Source of the DNA: Molanna angustata
Taxonomy: Eukaryota > Arthropoda > Insecta > Trichoptera > Molannidae
Direction of reading: 5' to 3'
Assembly: GCA_963576475.1 (NCBI GenBank)
Contig: OY754980.1
Span: forward strand, 2,847,567-2,911,566
DNA: 64,000 nt
Every line of letters starts with the position of its first letter. Positions within the stretch are counted from its first letter, which is position 1. Positions 33,395-45,000 of this stretch are shown here, one piece after another. Made by a program: the position numbers and the translations under genes. The notes under the pieces are model-generated. The model made no database searches, was not told the origin of the DNA, and saw nothing but the letters and a program-made list of their open reading frames with translations.

Positions 33395-33570
33395 GATCAT
33401 TACAATATATTTATATAGGTACACCTAAACCATCTTTTTTTGGATAAAATGTAACAATAACTGCCTACAGTGTATAATTATTATATTTTTAATTTTAATT
33501 GTGAATATTTTTTTAACAAATTTTGTGATGTTACGTATTACGGACTTTAGTTTCCAATGATTATTACAAA

Positions 33571-33576
33571 AATAAA
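33571..33576 (+). promoter_or_regulatory. DDB1 polyadenylation signal
   Basis: AATAAA lies 177 bp after the DDB1 stop codon, at a usual distance for an insect 3' UTR. It is the first canonical hexamer after the stop. Confidence 0.6.
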
Positions 33577-33686
33577 ATTCTGAGGCAACTACTAGTGTTT
33601 TATTTGCTTTTAAAACACAATGGTCATAAATAAGAATATTATAAATAAATTGAACATATGGGTTGTGGCCAACATTGACTTCTCAC

Positions 33687-34716
33687 CAGTGGCGGCTGGT
33701 GATCTTAAATCTTAGAAGGGCTCAAAATTATTATTTTACCTAAAAGAGAAATTGACGTACAACAGAAATCAGAAAGCAGATATGTGACACAATATTATTT
33801 TCGTATATTAAAATTATCAGTGTTTTCTATAATGCTTTTGTCTATCGGAAATTAAAACGCTGACCTGATCATTTATGCTGTATTTGGTTGGGTTTTTAAT
33901 AACGTTTATAATAAAATGCATCGATAAATTATAAAATAATTTGTGGCAGCTAATAAATATTCATCATACAAAATTGAAAAAAATAAAAAATTTTGGCAAC
34001 AGCTGCAAGACTGCTTCCTGATTTTATTTATTTGAATCTTCTTGTACATACAATTAGTACACTGGCGGGCTTATTGCCTAGTGGCAATTTCTTCCAACCA
34101 ACCAGAGTTAATGTTAAGTATACAAAACAATGTGTACTATGGCAATTAGTTACATACTAATTTTATGTCTTAATAATTTTTGTTTTTTTCTGCAATATTA
34201 TGGTATTAATTAATTAAATAATAATACTAAAATATTTCGGATGATGTATAGTTTAAACTATGTAATATTACGATATCAATTAATGTTCATGTGCCTCAAG
34301 GAGTTGCAACTGCTTACCTAGCGTTCGACCATCCCAATGTACGACAAAATATAAATGAATGAATGAAAATATACTATATTCCTTCGCGGGCACTGCCCCG
34401 TTTTGCTTGAAATCAGCATACATTCAGCGTGAACGGCGAGCTGCGGCGGCAGCGGGCGGTCGCGTGAATTGTATGGGTTCTCCGGGCACAAGTCGACTGT
34501 GCCCGAGAAATGAAATATTTCGTAGAATCTTGCTTGCTTTACAAAGCAGGTAGGTTTAAATACTTTCGCTAAATATACTACAGGCGTAAGACGACAAAGA
34601 TTTATTAGAAAAATAATGTGTTCTCAAGATTACTATTACATACATTTTTTCGAATCTTTTGAACAAAGTGTTTGGGAGGGCTGAGCTCGAGAGCCCTTTA
34701 GGAAGAGCTGCCACTG
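33687..34716. mobile_element. Non-autonomous hAT transposon
   Basis: Ends are CAGTGGCGGCTGGTGAT at the left and AGAGCTGCCACTG at the right, flanked by a perfect 8-bp duplication CTTCTCAC (33679-33686, 34717-34724). The inner arms AGAAGGGCTC and GAGAGCCCTTT also mirror. No transposase is encoded. A SINE-type tail fragment (34060-34110) lies inside, and a GC-rich segment at 34380-34510 is of unknown origin. It begins about 110 bp after the DDB1 poly(A) signal. Confidence 0.85.
34060..34112 (-). mobile_element. SINE/LINE shared 3' tail fragment
   Basis: The minus strand reads CTGGTTGGTTGGAAGAAATT followed by GCCACTAGGCAATAAGCCCG and CCAGTGTAC. The same tail occurs at 38703-38757 and 50755-50812 and, diverged, at the end of SINE-B. 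Confidence 0.55.
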
Positions 34717-34770
34717 CTTCTCACTAATTAATACATACACCATCATCATTATTGGTGCTACATAACATTA

Positions 34771-37700
34771 TTTTTTTTTTTTTTTTTAACATGTCTACGT
34801 AGGGGACGCCAGCTATTAGGATTTGGGTCCATTTTACTCTTCCGAAGAAGCGCACTACGTAGCGTTGGGAGGAGTTTGCAATCTAGAAAAGAGTTTATTA
34901 ATTCGGATTTTAAAAAGACCCGGGTTGTACGAAGATGGAAACACAGAATTCGGAAGATCGTTCCACAGTCGGGCTGCTGTGTTAATAAAGGAGTTCGAGA
35001 AGCGACTTGTTCGTATATGCTGAAGGTCCACTGTGAATGGATGCTGCGATTGAGTGAAGCGAGTGACTCTGTTGCGAGTGGGTGGAGGAGGGACCAAAGA
35101 TGCAAGTTCTTCTGAGCAATTCCCGTGGTAGTATCTATAGAACAAACTTAAAATACCGACTCTGCGTCTGTGTTCTAGTGATTGCAATCCATCAGTCAGT
35201 GATGGATCATCAATCAGACGTATAGCACGCCTTTGGACAGCGTCGAGGGTATTCAGTAGGTATTGGGGGGCGCCACTCCAGAGGTGACTGCCATATTCAA
35301 TAATTGGGCGTATTTGCGCTTTGTAGAGTATACAGATCTGGGTCTTAGTAAAATATCTGCGCGCTCTATATAGTACGCTCAATTTTTTGGAGGCGAGTTT
35401 CACCTTAGCTTCGATGGAGCCCTTGTAGTGTAATTGGTTTCTTTATAGATACTCCAAGCAGGTCGATAGAGCTGCTGTTAGGTAGAGTGCTTCCGTTGAA
35501 AGACACTTGCAATTCATTGGGGTTTCTCTTCGCAGAAATTAGACAGGCTTGGGTTTTTGAGACGTTAAATGAAACAAGATTACTTTCACCCCAGGTATTG
35601 ATTGAGTGGAGGTAGCTATTTATTTTTTGATGAAGGTCTTTCCGGGCTTCTGATATTTCACTCTGTTTAGGAGGTTTGTCAAAAGAGAAATTGTCATGGA
35701 CTGTGCTGTCATCAGCGTAACAGTGGATGGGGGCGCGTAAGAGCAAGTCATTGATATGTAGGAGGAATAGGGTTGGAGATAGAATGGACCCTTGAGGGAC
35801 TCCCGCATTAATGGAATGGGGAGAAGAAGAGCAACCGTCCACTACAGTTATGACTTCGCGATCTTTTAAAAAATTCGCAATCCAAGTACACAGAGACTGG
35901 GGTAGTCCATAAGAAGGGAGTTTCATTAAGAGACCTCGGTGCCAAACCCGGTCGAAAGCTTTAGAGATGTCAAGGGCGACAGTTTGAGCTTCTCCAAAGC
36001 GTTCCATAACTCGACCCCAAACGGATGTCACATACGCGAGTAGATCGCCACAAGATCTATTTCCACGAAATCCATATTGGCGGTCGCTTAAAATTTTGTT
36101 TGCTTCGAGGTATGTGATCAACTTGGTGTTTAGTACCCTTTCCATTATTTTGGAGAGTACAGAAGTAATAGCGATGGGTCGGTAGTTAGATGGGTTGGAG
36201 CGATCACCTTTTTTGGGAATTGGGTGGATGACCGCTTTTTTCCAGTCACATGGGACAATACCAGTTTTAAACGAGAGTTTGAAGAGTTTAGTGAGAACTG
36301 GGGCTAGTTCGGCGGAGCATTTTTTTAACACAAGAACGGGAATTCCATCTGGTCCATTAGCTTTGTTAACATCCAACCCTCGGATGGCGAGTAAAACCTC
36401 AGAGAAGTTAATCCTTACTTCGTTCATTTTAAAACCACAATGTGGAACTGGTTGAGGAGTTTTTCCTCCGTCGTCAAGGGTTGAGTTATCTGCAAATAAT
36501 TTACCGAGAAGATTAGCTTTGTCGGTAGCAGAGTTAGCAATGGATCCGTCATGGTTCGTTAAAGGTGGAAATGAAGATGTGCAAAAGTTCTGACCTATGG
36601 AGGTTGACAATGACCAGAATCTTCGGCTACCGTTAGGGCATGAGGAGAGTTTTTGACTTATATGTTGGTCATGGAGTTTTTTAGCCTGATTAATGGTTTT
36701 TTTACAATCCTTTGTCATCTTGTTGTATGCTTTCTTGTTTGACGGGGATTGAAGTTTTTGAAATGTTTTGAAAGCCAGATTTTTACGCGTGACTGCTTCT
36801 CGGCATTTGGAATCAAACCAAGGTTTTGTGCCTGGTCCGCAGGTTTTGAGGGAGGAGGGAATATAGCCATCCATAGCAGAAGTGATGACATCCCCTACCT
36901 CACGCGCACAGATAGAAGGGTCTTTGGTTCTAAAACAGACTTCATTCCAAGGAAAGTCGCGAAAGTGTATTCGCAGTGCATTCCAATCTGCTGACTTGTA
37001 TTGCCAAATTTTCCTTTTAGGTTTTTCGGGTGGAAGGTCCGGGATGAAGTGGATGGCCGTTTGCACAAGGCAATGGTCTGAAGAGCCCAGTGGGGCTGTG
37101 ACTTTCAGTGTGTATCCCGTTGGCGAGGTAGTCATAAAAAGATCAAGCAGATTGGAACGATGCCCAGAGACATCAGGGATGCGAGTTGGCTCTTGAACAA
37201 GTTGCTCCAGGTTATGACACAAAGCAAAGGATTCCGTCAAGCGGCCAGCCGAATCGGTAGTTCCCGATTTCAGCCAATCGGAGTGATGGACATTGAAATC
37301 GCCGAGAACCGCAAATTCTGCCGACGGGTAGCGAGACAGAAGACTGTCAATGGTTTCTCCTAAGTATTTGAAAAGCTCGGAAGAATCATAATCACTCATA
37401 TTTGGAGATCGGTAGATACAAGCATAAATTTTTATGAATTTGTTAGATTTTAAACGGACCCACATAACATTGAAGGCGGGGTTCTCGAACTCCTTCAATC
37501 TGACACAGTTGATGTCTTCGCGGCTGTAGAGGCACAAGCCTCCTTTGGGCACAAACATGCTTTCGAGTATGTACCCTGGGCAGTTGAGGTAACTTGTGTC
37601 GGGTGGATCTTGAATTTGTGTTTCCGTGAGAAAGAGCAGGTGTGGTTTTTGAGATTGCAAGTGATGGTGAACAGAATTTAAATTACTGTGGATACCTCTG

Positions 37701-38345
37701 ATGTTAGCGAAGTCTACCAACAGTTCACAAATGGTGCGAGGGTATGCAGTCTTGGTTGTCGCTGTATAAACATTATTATTGGGTTTATCTGTCATGAAGG
37801 TTTTGTGGGGGGGGGGGTGGCATTGTGAAACGAGGAGATCAGAAGCCCTTTTCAAGGGCATTTGTTCCGGCAGCTGCGCTGCTAGGTTGAAGGAGGGAGG
37901 ATATGGCCGTGGAGGACGCCTGGTGCCCCCCGCATACAACTGCTGGGACCTCGTCCGGTCACGATCCGGCACAACAATTGCAGCGAGATTATGCGCCGAC
38001 TGATAGGGCAGCCAACCCGTAGTCGTTAGCTTAGGTCGGGCCCCTGTACTATTCGGCGGCCGGCCAGCGACGAACCGTTTCACACAGATCTCCCTCGGCT
38101 CACACCTCCAACCAGACCCGCCGCGCAGCGGCCGGGATGACATCATCAAGATAGGCCGCCGATCAACTCCAACACAAGTGCCCGCCTGGGCACCAAAGCA
38201 AAGAACCCCGAACATGGCGAGCCATTTTAGGGGACCATAAGTGCAGTGGCTTGGTAAACCAGTATAGTATACTGACCCCAGGTCGAAGGCAGGGTTTACT
38301 TTCCAATCCCAGAGGATGGGTTGGGGGGAAGCAAACTCACCTTCT
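34771..38345 (-). mobile_element. Near full-length jockey-like non-LTR retrotransposon
   Basis: A poly(A) tail on the minus strand is seen as the T-run 34771-34787, followed upstream by the coding region 34855-37795. The first 600 bp of the element (37796 to about 38345) hold a GC-rich leader. At the right it meets the unrelated LINE end at 38347-38650. Apart from one frameshift the ORF is open, so the insertion is young. Element boundaries on the 5' side are approximate and no target duplication was confirmed. Confidence 0.85.
34855..37795 (-). pseudogene. LINE ORF2: endonuclease and reverse transcriptase, one frameshift
   Basis: The likely start is the ATG at 37795 (MTDKPNNNVY); upstream in-frame codons belong to the leader and a neighbouring LINE. 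Domains in order: APE-type endonuclease (LLFLTETQIQDP, VLGDFNVHHSDW, APLGSSDHCLV), linker, reverse transcriptase (PIPKKGDRSNPSNYRPIAIT, RQYGFRGNRSCGDL, ALDISKAFDRVWH, AGVPQGSILSPTLF, and the catalytic YADD in HCYADDSTVHD). The frame breaks near 35438-35448; the C-terminal thumb continues in another frame at 34855-35403 (LYRARRYFTKTQICILYKAQ, IRPIIEYGSHLWSGAPQYLL, AARLWNDLPNSVFPSSYN). A single small indel explains the break. No gag-like first ORF is visible. Confidence 0.88.
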
Positions 38346-38346
38346 C

Positions 38347-38650
38347 CCAAAAAAAAAGAGCCTTGGCCTCCTCCAGAATATTTCGCCATTTAGACCAGTC
38401 CATCGCCTGCGCTCTCCAGTTTGCAATACTAATTCTCTTTTAATCCTCTTGTATGACCGTCCATCCACCTCAGCTTGGGTCACCCCACACCTCGTCTCCC
38501 CTCCAGTCGTGTATCGAGAATATTCTTTGGGGTTCGGTCTTCCTCCTAACCATCGAAGTCGATGTATTTTTATATATTTAATTATGCTAGGGTCACTGTG
38601 AAGGTTCTTCAGCTCATGGTTGTACCTTTTGCTCCAAAGAGGCCCAAAGA
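38347..38650 (-). mobile_element. LINE 3' fragment of another family
   Basis: Minus-strand pieces in changing frames: DWRGDEVWGDPS, GGWTVIQED, then ISIANWRAQAMDWSKWRNILEEAKA, which is the C-terminal end of an insect non-LTR reverse transcriptase. Multiple shifts show age. The jockey-like element sits immediately next to its 3' end. Confidence 0.75.
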
Positions 38651-39029
38651 TTTTTATTTTATTTATTTATGCATCTTTCTGTGCATAATATAAACAAATA
38701 TATATTGTACACTGGCGGGCTTGTTACCATTAGGCAATTTCTTCCAACCAACCAGATTTTTATTAACATCCCCCGTTTAAAGACCAACAGCGCATTTTCA
38801 TCCTTCCTACTAAGCACCCAGCATCATATAAAAATCAATCGGGACTTGAGATGTCTGTGAATACTGAAATAGCATTTATTTGCCACAGCTATTCTTTTAA
38901 TCAATCTCGACACTAACTCATTGCTACTGGTTAGTATTGAGCCTAATTACTGACATACATACATAGCATTGTGTTGGGATAGACAAAAATAATAAAGCAT
39001 CACATACACACATGTAATTGTATTCATAA

Positions 39030-39180
39030 GAAAGGATGGACAGCACCAGACTTCCTCATACTGTGCTGCACCATCAGCCTCATGGAACCTGCCCTTGCAG
39101 TTGACCGTCTAAAAGGGAGGAGAAGACCTCTTAAAACAGACATAAAGGTCTACATAAAAGAACAAGAAGAAGACTTAAAT
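39030..39180 (+). mobile_element. LINE 3' scrap related to 3937-4310
   Basis: GGATGGACAGCACCAGACTT, CCTCATACTGTGCTGCACCA and GGAGAAGACCTCTTAAAACAG are the complement of the corresponding words at 3960-4115. It ends in an AAG-type tail at 39162-39174. Confidence 0.7.
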
Positions 39181-39299
39181 TGTTTGTCATGCATCATCTC
39201 TTTCATATGCCATTAATATTTATACTTTATATTAGAGACTTGATATTTATACTTTATATTAGAGACAAACATTATTCGCCTCACATTTCAATACATGGT

Positions 39300-39565
39300 C
39301 TTCATCATCAAAAGTCTCAATCCTGCGGATTGGTTTGCAGAAGAAGTCTGCATCTCGCTTTCCACTTCTCTCTATCCTCTGCAGCCCTCAACATATGTGG
39401 CGCAGTTCATGTCCTCGCACACCTGGGCCAGATACTCCCGTCAGGGGCGCCCCCTGTGGTTTGTCCCCTCAACCATTCCCTCCATTAGGTCATGTAGGAG
39501 GTCCTCGTGGCGCAAGATGTGACCAATCCAGCGAGCACGTCTCGGCGATATATGGTATATAATAC
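39300..39565 (-). mobile_element. RTE-type LINE C-terminal scrap
   Basis: The minus strand gives RARWIGHILRHEDLLHDLME, then EGTNHRGRPRREYL and QVCEDMNCATYV, with a shift. Typical tail of an endonuclease-reverse transcriptase; related in style to the copy at 47700-48130. Confidence 0.7.
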
Positions 39566-40823
39566 ATGGTCTTATGCATTTAATATTTCATTGTAAAAAT
39601 ACCATTGCTTGTATTATGGAAGCGACCATTTTGTTGATTATAAATCAAGAGTAAAATATAGAAATGGAAATATTTATATGTCAGTGTTTGATCCATAGAA
39701 GAAATAATACATATTGGTATTGTTTTAAACAGTTTATTGTGGCTTATTATATAATACAAATCAACAAATAAAAAAAAATATATTAACTTTAATAACATAA
39801 ATTAAATGATTTAAAATTAATAATTATTATTCAGAGGTACATATTGTGAAAATTATATTTATGGAATCAGCAGTTTTTTTTTATCGTGTCTAAATAATAA
39901 TATAGCTGAACAAGCAAAGCAAAGGTTAAATCCTCTAATCAATTTCAATATTTTTAACATATCTCATAAACATTACATTTGTGTTTGTCATAGAATTTAT
40001 GCACAAAGGCCTTTATTTATAAACACAGTCTATTACTATTATTAGACTATTTATAAACAGTCTTATTCATAATAACTTATATTAGGTTTAAAACAGTGAA
40101 TAACAACAGTATTGAAAAATCACTATTCATAATTACATTTATAAGGCAATAATGCTATATAACGGCTACATTATATAAGATAAACACGGTTCAAGGTTGT
40201 TTTAACTGCAATATAAGAAGAGTATAAGGACCGAATATTTCCAATAATTCCCGAATGTTGCCGATGGTCGCATTACGTGTCAATCATTTTTGACATTTGT
40301 GAAGCAACGTGAATATTTGTTTTCTATTTCAGTTCACAAATTAATAAAACAACAGATAATTATAAATACGGTCAAACATATTGTTTCGCGTCTTAATATG
40401 ACGTAAATGAATTACAAATAATATTTGTCATAACCACTGACAGATAATTTGAGAAGGCTATATTAATTTATGGTAACCCATCGTTTCATTCTTGCTCCAG
40501 TTTTCGCAACAGTTTTTTCATATAAATATCTAAATAATGATATTCACGAAATAAAATATGAAAATAAACCCAAACACTATAAGGAACATATGAATTGCGA
40601 CGTTTTCAGCTCAAACAGTAACATAGCAACGTTACTGTTATATTGCTATATAAATGTTCTTATGAATAGTAAAGAATATAATTGCTTATACTGTGTTTTA
40701 GCTATATAATGTTTTTACCACAGTATAAGGAAATATTATGAATAAGACTGTAAAGGTTGTAGTAACAATATGTAAATATATTATGCCTGTTTTTATTAAT
40801 TAGTGAACATAATGTTTGTTTTA

Positions 40824-41428
40824 GAAAATATTTAAATTATATTAAATTTAAAGATATAACTTTGTATTAACCACGTTTTTTGGTTGAAACGATGCGACCG
40901 GTTTCGGAACTAACCGTTCCCTCATCAGGCTAACTTTCAACTGAAACAGAATGTGACGACGTGCTTACAAGAAATCTATGGGGGCGGAGGTAGAGGTAGG
41001 GTGGGGGTACTTAGGGTTGGGTCTTGTGCAGGGTGGGTCCGATTGGCTGAAGGATTAGAAGTAAAAGGAAACATATTTAATAATGGACTGAAAGATAAAT
41101 TTAACTGATTGTTTATTATGTTCTGTTTTGAATTAATCCCCTTTTAATTTCTAGCGACTCTAAATTATCAAGACGGAGACCTACTTTGTTGACGTGTAAA
41201 ATTTTTGTTCCCGATTGCATTTTCCGCCCCCATAGATTTCTTGTAAGCACGTCGTCACATTCTGTTTCAGTTGAAAGTTAGCCTGATGAGGGAACGGTTA
41301 GTTCCGAAACCGGTCGCATCGTTTCAACCAAAAAACGTGGTTAATACAAAGTTATATCTTTAAATTTAATTTGTTAAATATGAACCACAAAGTTAACATT
41401 CAAACATTTGAAAATATTTAAATTATAT
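40824..41428 (-). mobile_element. Palindromic Penelope-like mini-element (PLE-C)
   Basis: Flanked by a 19-bp direct repeat GAAAATATTTAAATTATAT (40824-40842 and 41410-41428). Mirror arms of about 146 bp are at 40843-40988 and 41223-41369. A tail at 41370-41409 contains GTTAAATATGAACCACAAAG as in PLE-A and PLE-B. The 234-bp centre encodes nothing recognisable. Both arms carry a hammerhead-like core. Confidence 0.85.
41283..41310 (+). ncRNA. Hammerhead-ribozyme-like motif in PLE-C right arm
   Basis: CTGATGA (41283-41289) is followed by G, a 5-bp stem GGAAC/GTTCC with loop GGTTA, and GAAAC (41306-41310). This is the order of the hammerhead catalytic core, CUGAUGA - stem II - GAAA. One extra nucleotide lies between CUGAUGA and stem II compared with the consensus, so activity is uncertain. 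The mirror image is on the minus strand at 40901-40928. Hammerhead motifs are known from terminal repeats of Penelope-like elements. Confidence 0.6.
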
Positions 41429-42071
41429 CCCTGATCAAATATGTACAATCTAGAAAACTTTCTAGAAATAAGTAAAAAACACTTCCTTGCATCCTGCACA
41501 AGTGGTAAGTTTATGGCCATGGTTTCATATTTTTTTTTTAAATTGGACAACTTTTTAAAAAATATTTTGACAATTTAGTCAAACACTTTAAAATAAACTT
41601 TGTAGGAAATTCACAAAAAATAGGATAATTGAAGACTATAAATAGGGACGGACAAAATTGCTATTTTCAGGATTAAAAAAACAAATAAACATCCAAGATA
41701 ATTTCTAATTAATATTAAATATGCAACAATTGGTTTACTGTTGTAAAATGAAGGATTATTTAAAAAAATAATGATAATATTGTCTTTTTTTCTTTGAAAC
41801 AAATACGTATACACCATAAAATAAGCAAATACTTGTGTTTGGTGAAGGAAATCGGTTGAGTAAGATTTGAACTATCCAGCGCATTAACCACTCTGCCACC
41901 AACCCATCTAATATATTTGAATAAGTAATATGTATGTGTAGAAGAAAAGATGTGTGAATAGATAATACTTGTGTGTGAATAATTTTTCTATAGGCCAAGA
42001 ATAATTGGTCTGTCAAAGGAACAATTATTAAGGAATAATTTTTCCAAACATATTTGGTTATTTTTATGTTA
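41429..42071. other. NUDT14 downstream region with SINE scraps
   Basis: Contains a SINE-B tail scrap (about 41480-41520, minus: CACTTGTGCAGGATGCAAGG) and a SINE-A copy at 41790-41912 on the minus strand with GGTTAATGCGCTGGATAGTTC in its head. The remainder is AT-rich. Confidence 0.55.
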
Positions 42072-45000
42072 TCATAATTGTAAAAGTCGCGGGGCTTTGT
42101 TGGTCATGAACCACGATAGCCCAAACAGGAAACTGGGAGGACAGCTATGTGGCCCCTTGGAACTAAGTATCTTCTGGGCATCTGGTATAGTCATTTCGAC
42201 AACGTCAATCAGTTCATCATCTATCCCACCACCTAAAATTAATGTATATTTTATTCATTGACACAAATGCATATTTAAATTTGTTCCCGTATTGGAAAAG
42301 TGAAGTTGATTAAACATACCTTGGGCAATTTTCATGTCATCAGTAACTTCACAATAGTAAAGAGCTTGTAAGGAGCCAGATGTACCAACTCCAGATCTAA
42401 TAAACAAAAATTTTAAAGTATGAGAAACTATAAAAAAGCATAGCAAAACGAACAATAAACAATCCCACATTAAACAAAAAAATAAGTAAAATACAGTTTT
42501 TAAAAAACATTATTCTGATATTATTTTGGTTTACAAACTTTTTTCTGTTCGCTTTTAGTGTTAAAATGATGTACTTATAAAAATATAGAAAAATCTGTCA
42601 CATAACATAAATGACAACAACGGGTGTGCATATTATGGTAGAAATAATATTAGAATAATAACATATCAAAATTTACTGTATCAGTTTATACTTTTGTGTT
42701 TAAGATATTGGTAACTATGTAATATTGTAATTTACTGTGTTGTGATGTCTGGTGTCCGCTCTATGTAACTATGTATAACCAAAATGTCAAATATTTGGCT
42801 TGGTAAAATTGTAAACTGCTAGCCCTAGAACAGGGTTACCTAGTTGGGCAGCAGTAATCTTCATAATAGTCTTTGTGATAAAGGTGTGAAAAATAAATAA
42901 AAATAAAAATATCATCATCATAAGCTCACCTAAAAAGGCACCTAACATGGATTTTTAATTTTTACATGCACAGATAAGATAAAAGTGAACTTATTTACAT
43001 AGAACTGATGCATGGAACACCATAGATTTTCTTTATAATATACTAGATGTCGCAGTTAGCAAATTTTGTATGAATCGAAGTGAGGCTTTTTTCTGCGGGA
43101 TTTTTGACAACTTAGTTGGCAAACCGCATAATTTTTCTATAGAGAATAACGACTAATGTGAATTGTTTTCGGATTTATTTGTCAAAAAAACACATTTTTC
43201 ATTAAGATTTAGAGAACAGATGGCTCAAAATCACCAAGGTGGCAAATTTCAAGATTGATTTTGTTACAAAAAATATTACACACTGTAATGATGATAATAA
43301 CTTTATATTGTCACTATATATGTGTTTAACAATACTTCAATAGGGCAGCGCATAGATTTCATTATTTTTTATGTAATATTGATTTGTGACTGAGCTGTCG
43401 GTAAAAACGGTCATTTCGGGAACGTTTTTGTAAAGTTAATGAACTGTCCAAAAAAATTGAAAGTATGTTATTTTTTGTTTTATTCAATGATTTAGATTTA
43501 TATATTTCAAGATAATCTGAAAAAAGAAACAACAATAATACAAACAACATCTTTGAGGCGAAGTACAATATGAAAATGAAGATTAATCACTACATTCATG
43601 TAAATAATTTATGATATATACAAATATCAGTAACATATATAATTAAGTTTACATTACGTGGACTTCATTAAGGTTTCTTAATATAACTACATTATTTTTT
43701 TGTGAATATAAATAAAATTGTATGTGTTTTATGAAGTTTTATCATCGTTCCCGGAAATAATCAGGCGTTCCCGAAATGATAAGTATGTTTAGTGAATGAC
43801 GATAATGTTATTATGGGCTATAAGCAAGTGTAAATTTAAGTCATGAACGACAGTTTCAATAATCGCAGGTATTTATAATGACATAAAGGTTTTACTTTAC
43901 ACATAAAATTAACTAAACTTTAATTAAAATATTGCATTTCAGTTCTTGAAATGCAATATTTTAATTAAAGTTTACAGTCAAGTAGGTATAACTCTTATAA
44001 TCATAAATAATATCTTAAAGTAATTTGTTGACACGCATTATTCATTAAAAAATATATAGACATATGTAATAAAATCAAATTAAAGAAACAATAGAAAATT
44101 AAAACAAAACATAAGACAAATCTTAAATTTTTCGAATACGTCAATATCAGTATTGAAATAATAATATTCTAGATTCTGTTCTTTTTCAGTAATAGTGTTG
44201 AGATAATACTAATTATTTGGTCAGTTATTCCAGTTTGAATTTTCTGGTACTGTTTCGCACAGATTTCAAGAAAGTTACTAGAATTTCCTCATCATCCTCA
44301 TCGATAAGTCTTGCAGGTAGCAATATAGCTATAATTGGCATTTCTTTTTTGAGTAAGGACTTATATTAATAAGTATGTACCAGGGCATATCAAATTTGGA
44401 TGTATGTGTTCTTGGCCATAAGATGTACTTGCTGCAGTGCCAACTAATTTTTATTTAGTCTGTTGACGAACTAAAACTGCTATTTGATCTTCGTCATCTG
44501 ACAAAAATGAGTTGTGAATGCTTTTATAAATGCTGTATCTCTTCTTTAATTTCAACAGGTCTTCCAAATCATCTGTAACCATGGGCTCTTTAGAAATGGG
44601 AGATTCTATCGCAGGCATAAAATTATCTGTAGATCTCACTGTGGACAGTTTTATTTTCTTTTAAAAATGTTCATATCGATATACCTTTATCAAAACTTCT
44701 AGCTCTCTTTGCTAAGAAATTTTTGTGATGCTCACAATACCTGGTATGGCATCCAAAGTTTGTGGTACGTTGTTTTTTTCTTTACTCACGACATCTTCGA
44801 GATCTTTTCTCTGCTTTCGCTTCTCTTGCTCGTTCATATCAGCAATGTTCTTTACGTTTTTCGTATTATAATATTCCCTGTCTTTAGCCCTTTTAATTTC
44901 TCTCTGTTTGTCGGTTATCTTGTCTAAAAACTGTCTTTTCCTCGCATTGACCATTTCTCTTTGGCGCAATTAAGCCGCACTATCCATTTTAATTTACTTG

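Larger units (their letters stand above)
38651..40823. other. Intergenic region between DDB1 and NUDT14
   Basis: Contains a SINE/LINE tail fragment at 38703-38757, two LINE scraps (39030-39180 and 39300-39565, listed separately) and, from 39566 on, AT-rich sequence with short open frames but no recognisable gene. Confidence 0.5.

Noticed and set aside
37796..38389. N-terminal 198 residues of the 994-codon minus-strand frame as part of the LINE protein
   Set aside because: The first residues translate the end of an unrelated LINE in a wrong frame and the rest is GC-rich leader; protein similarity starts only after the ATG at 37795.
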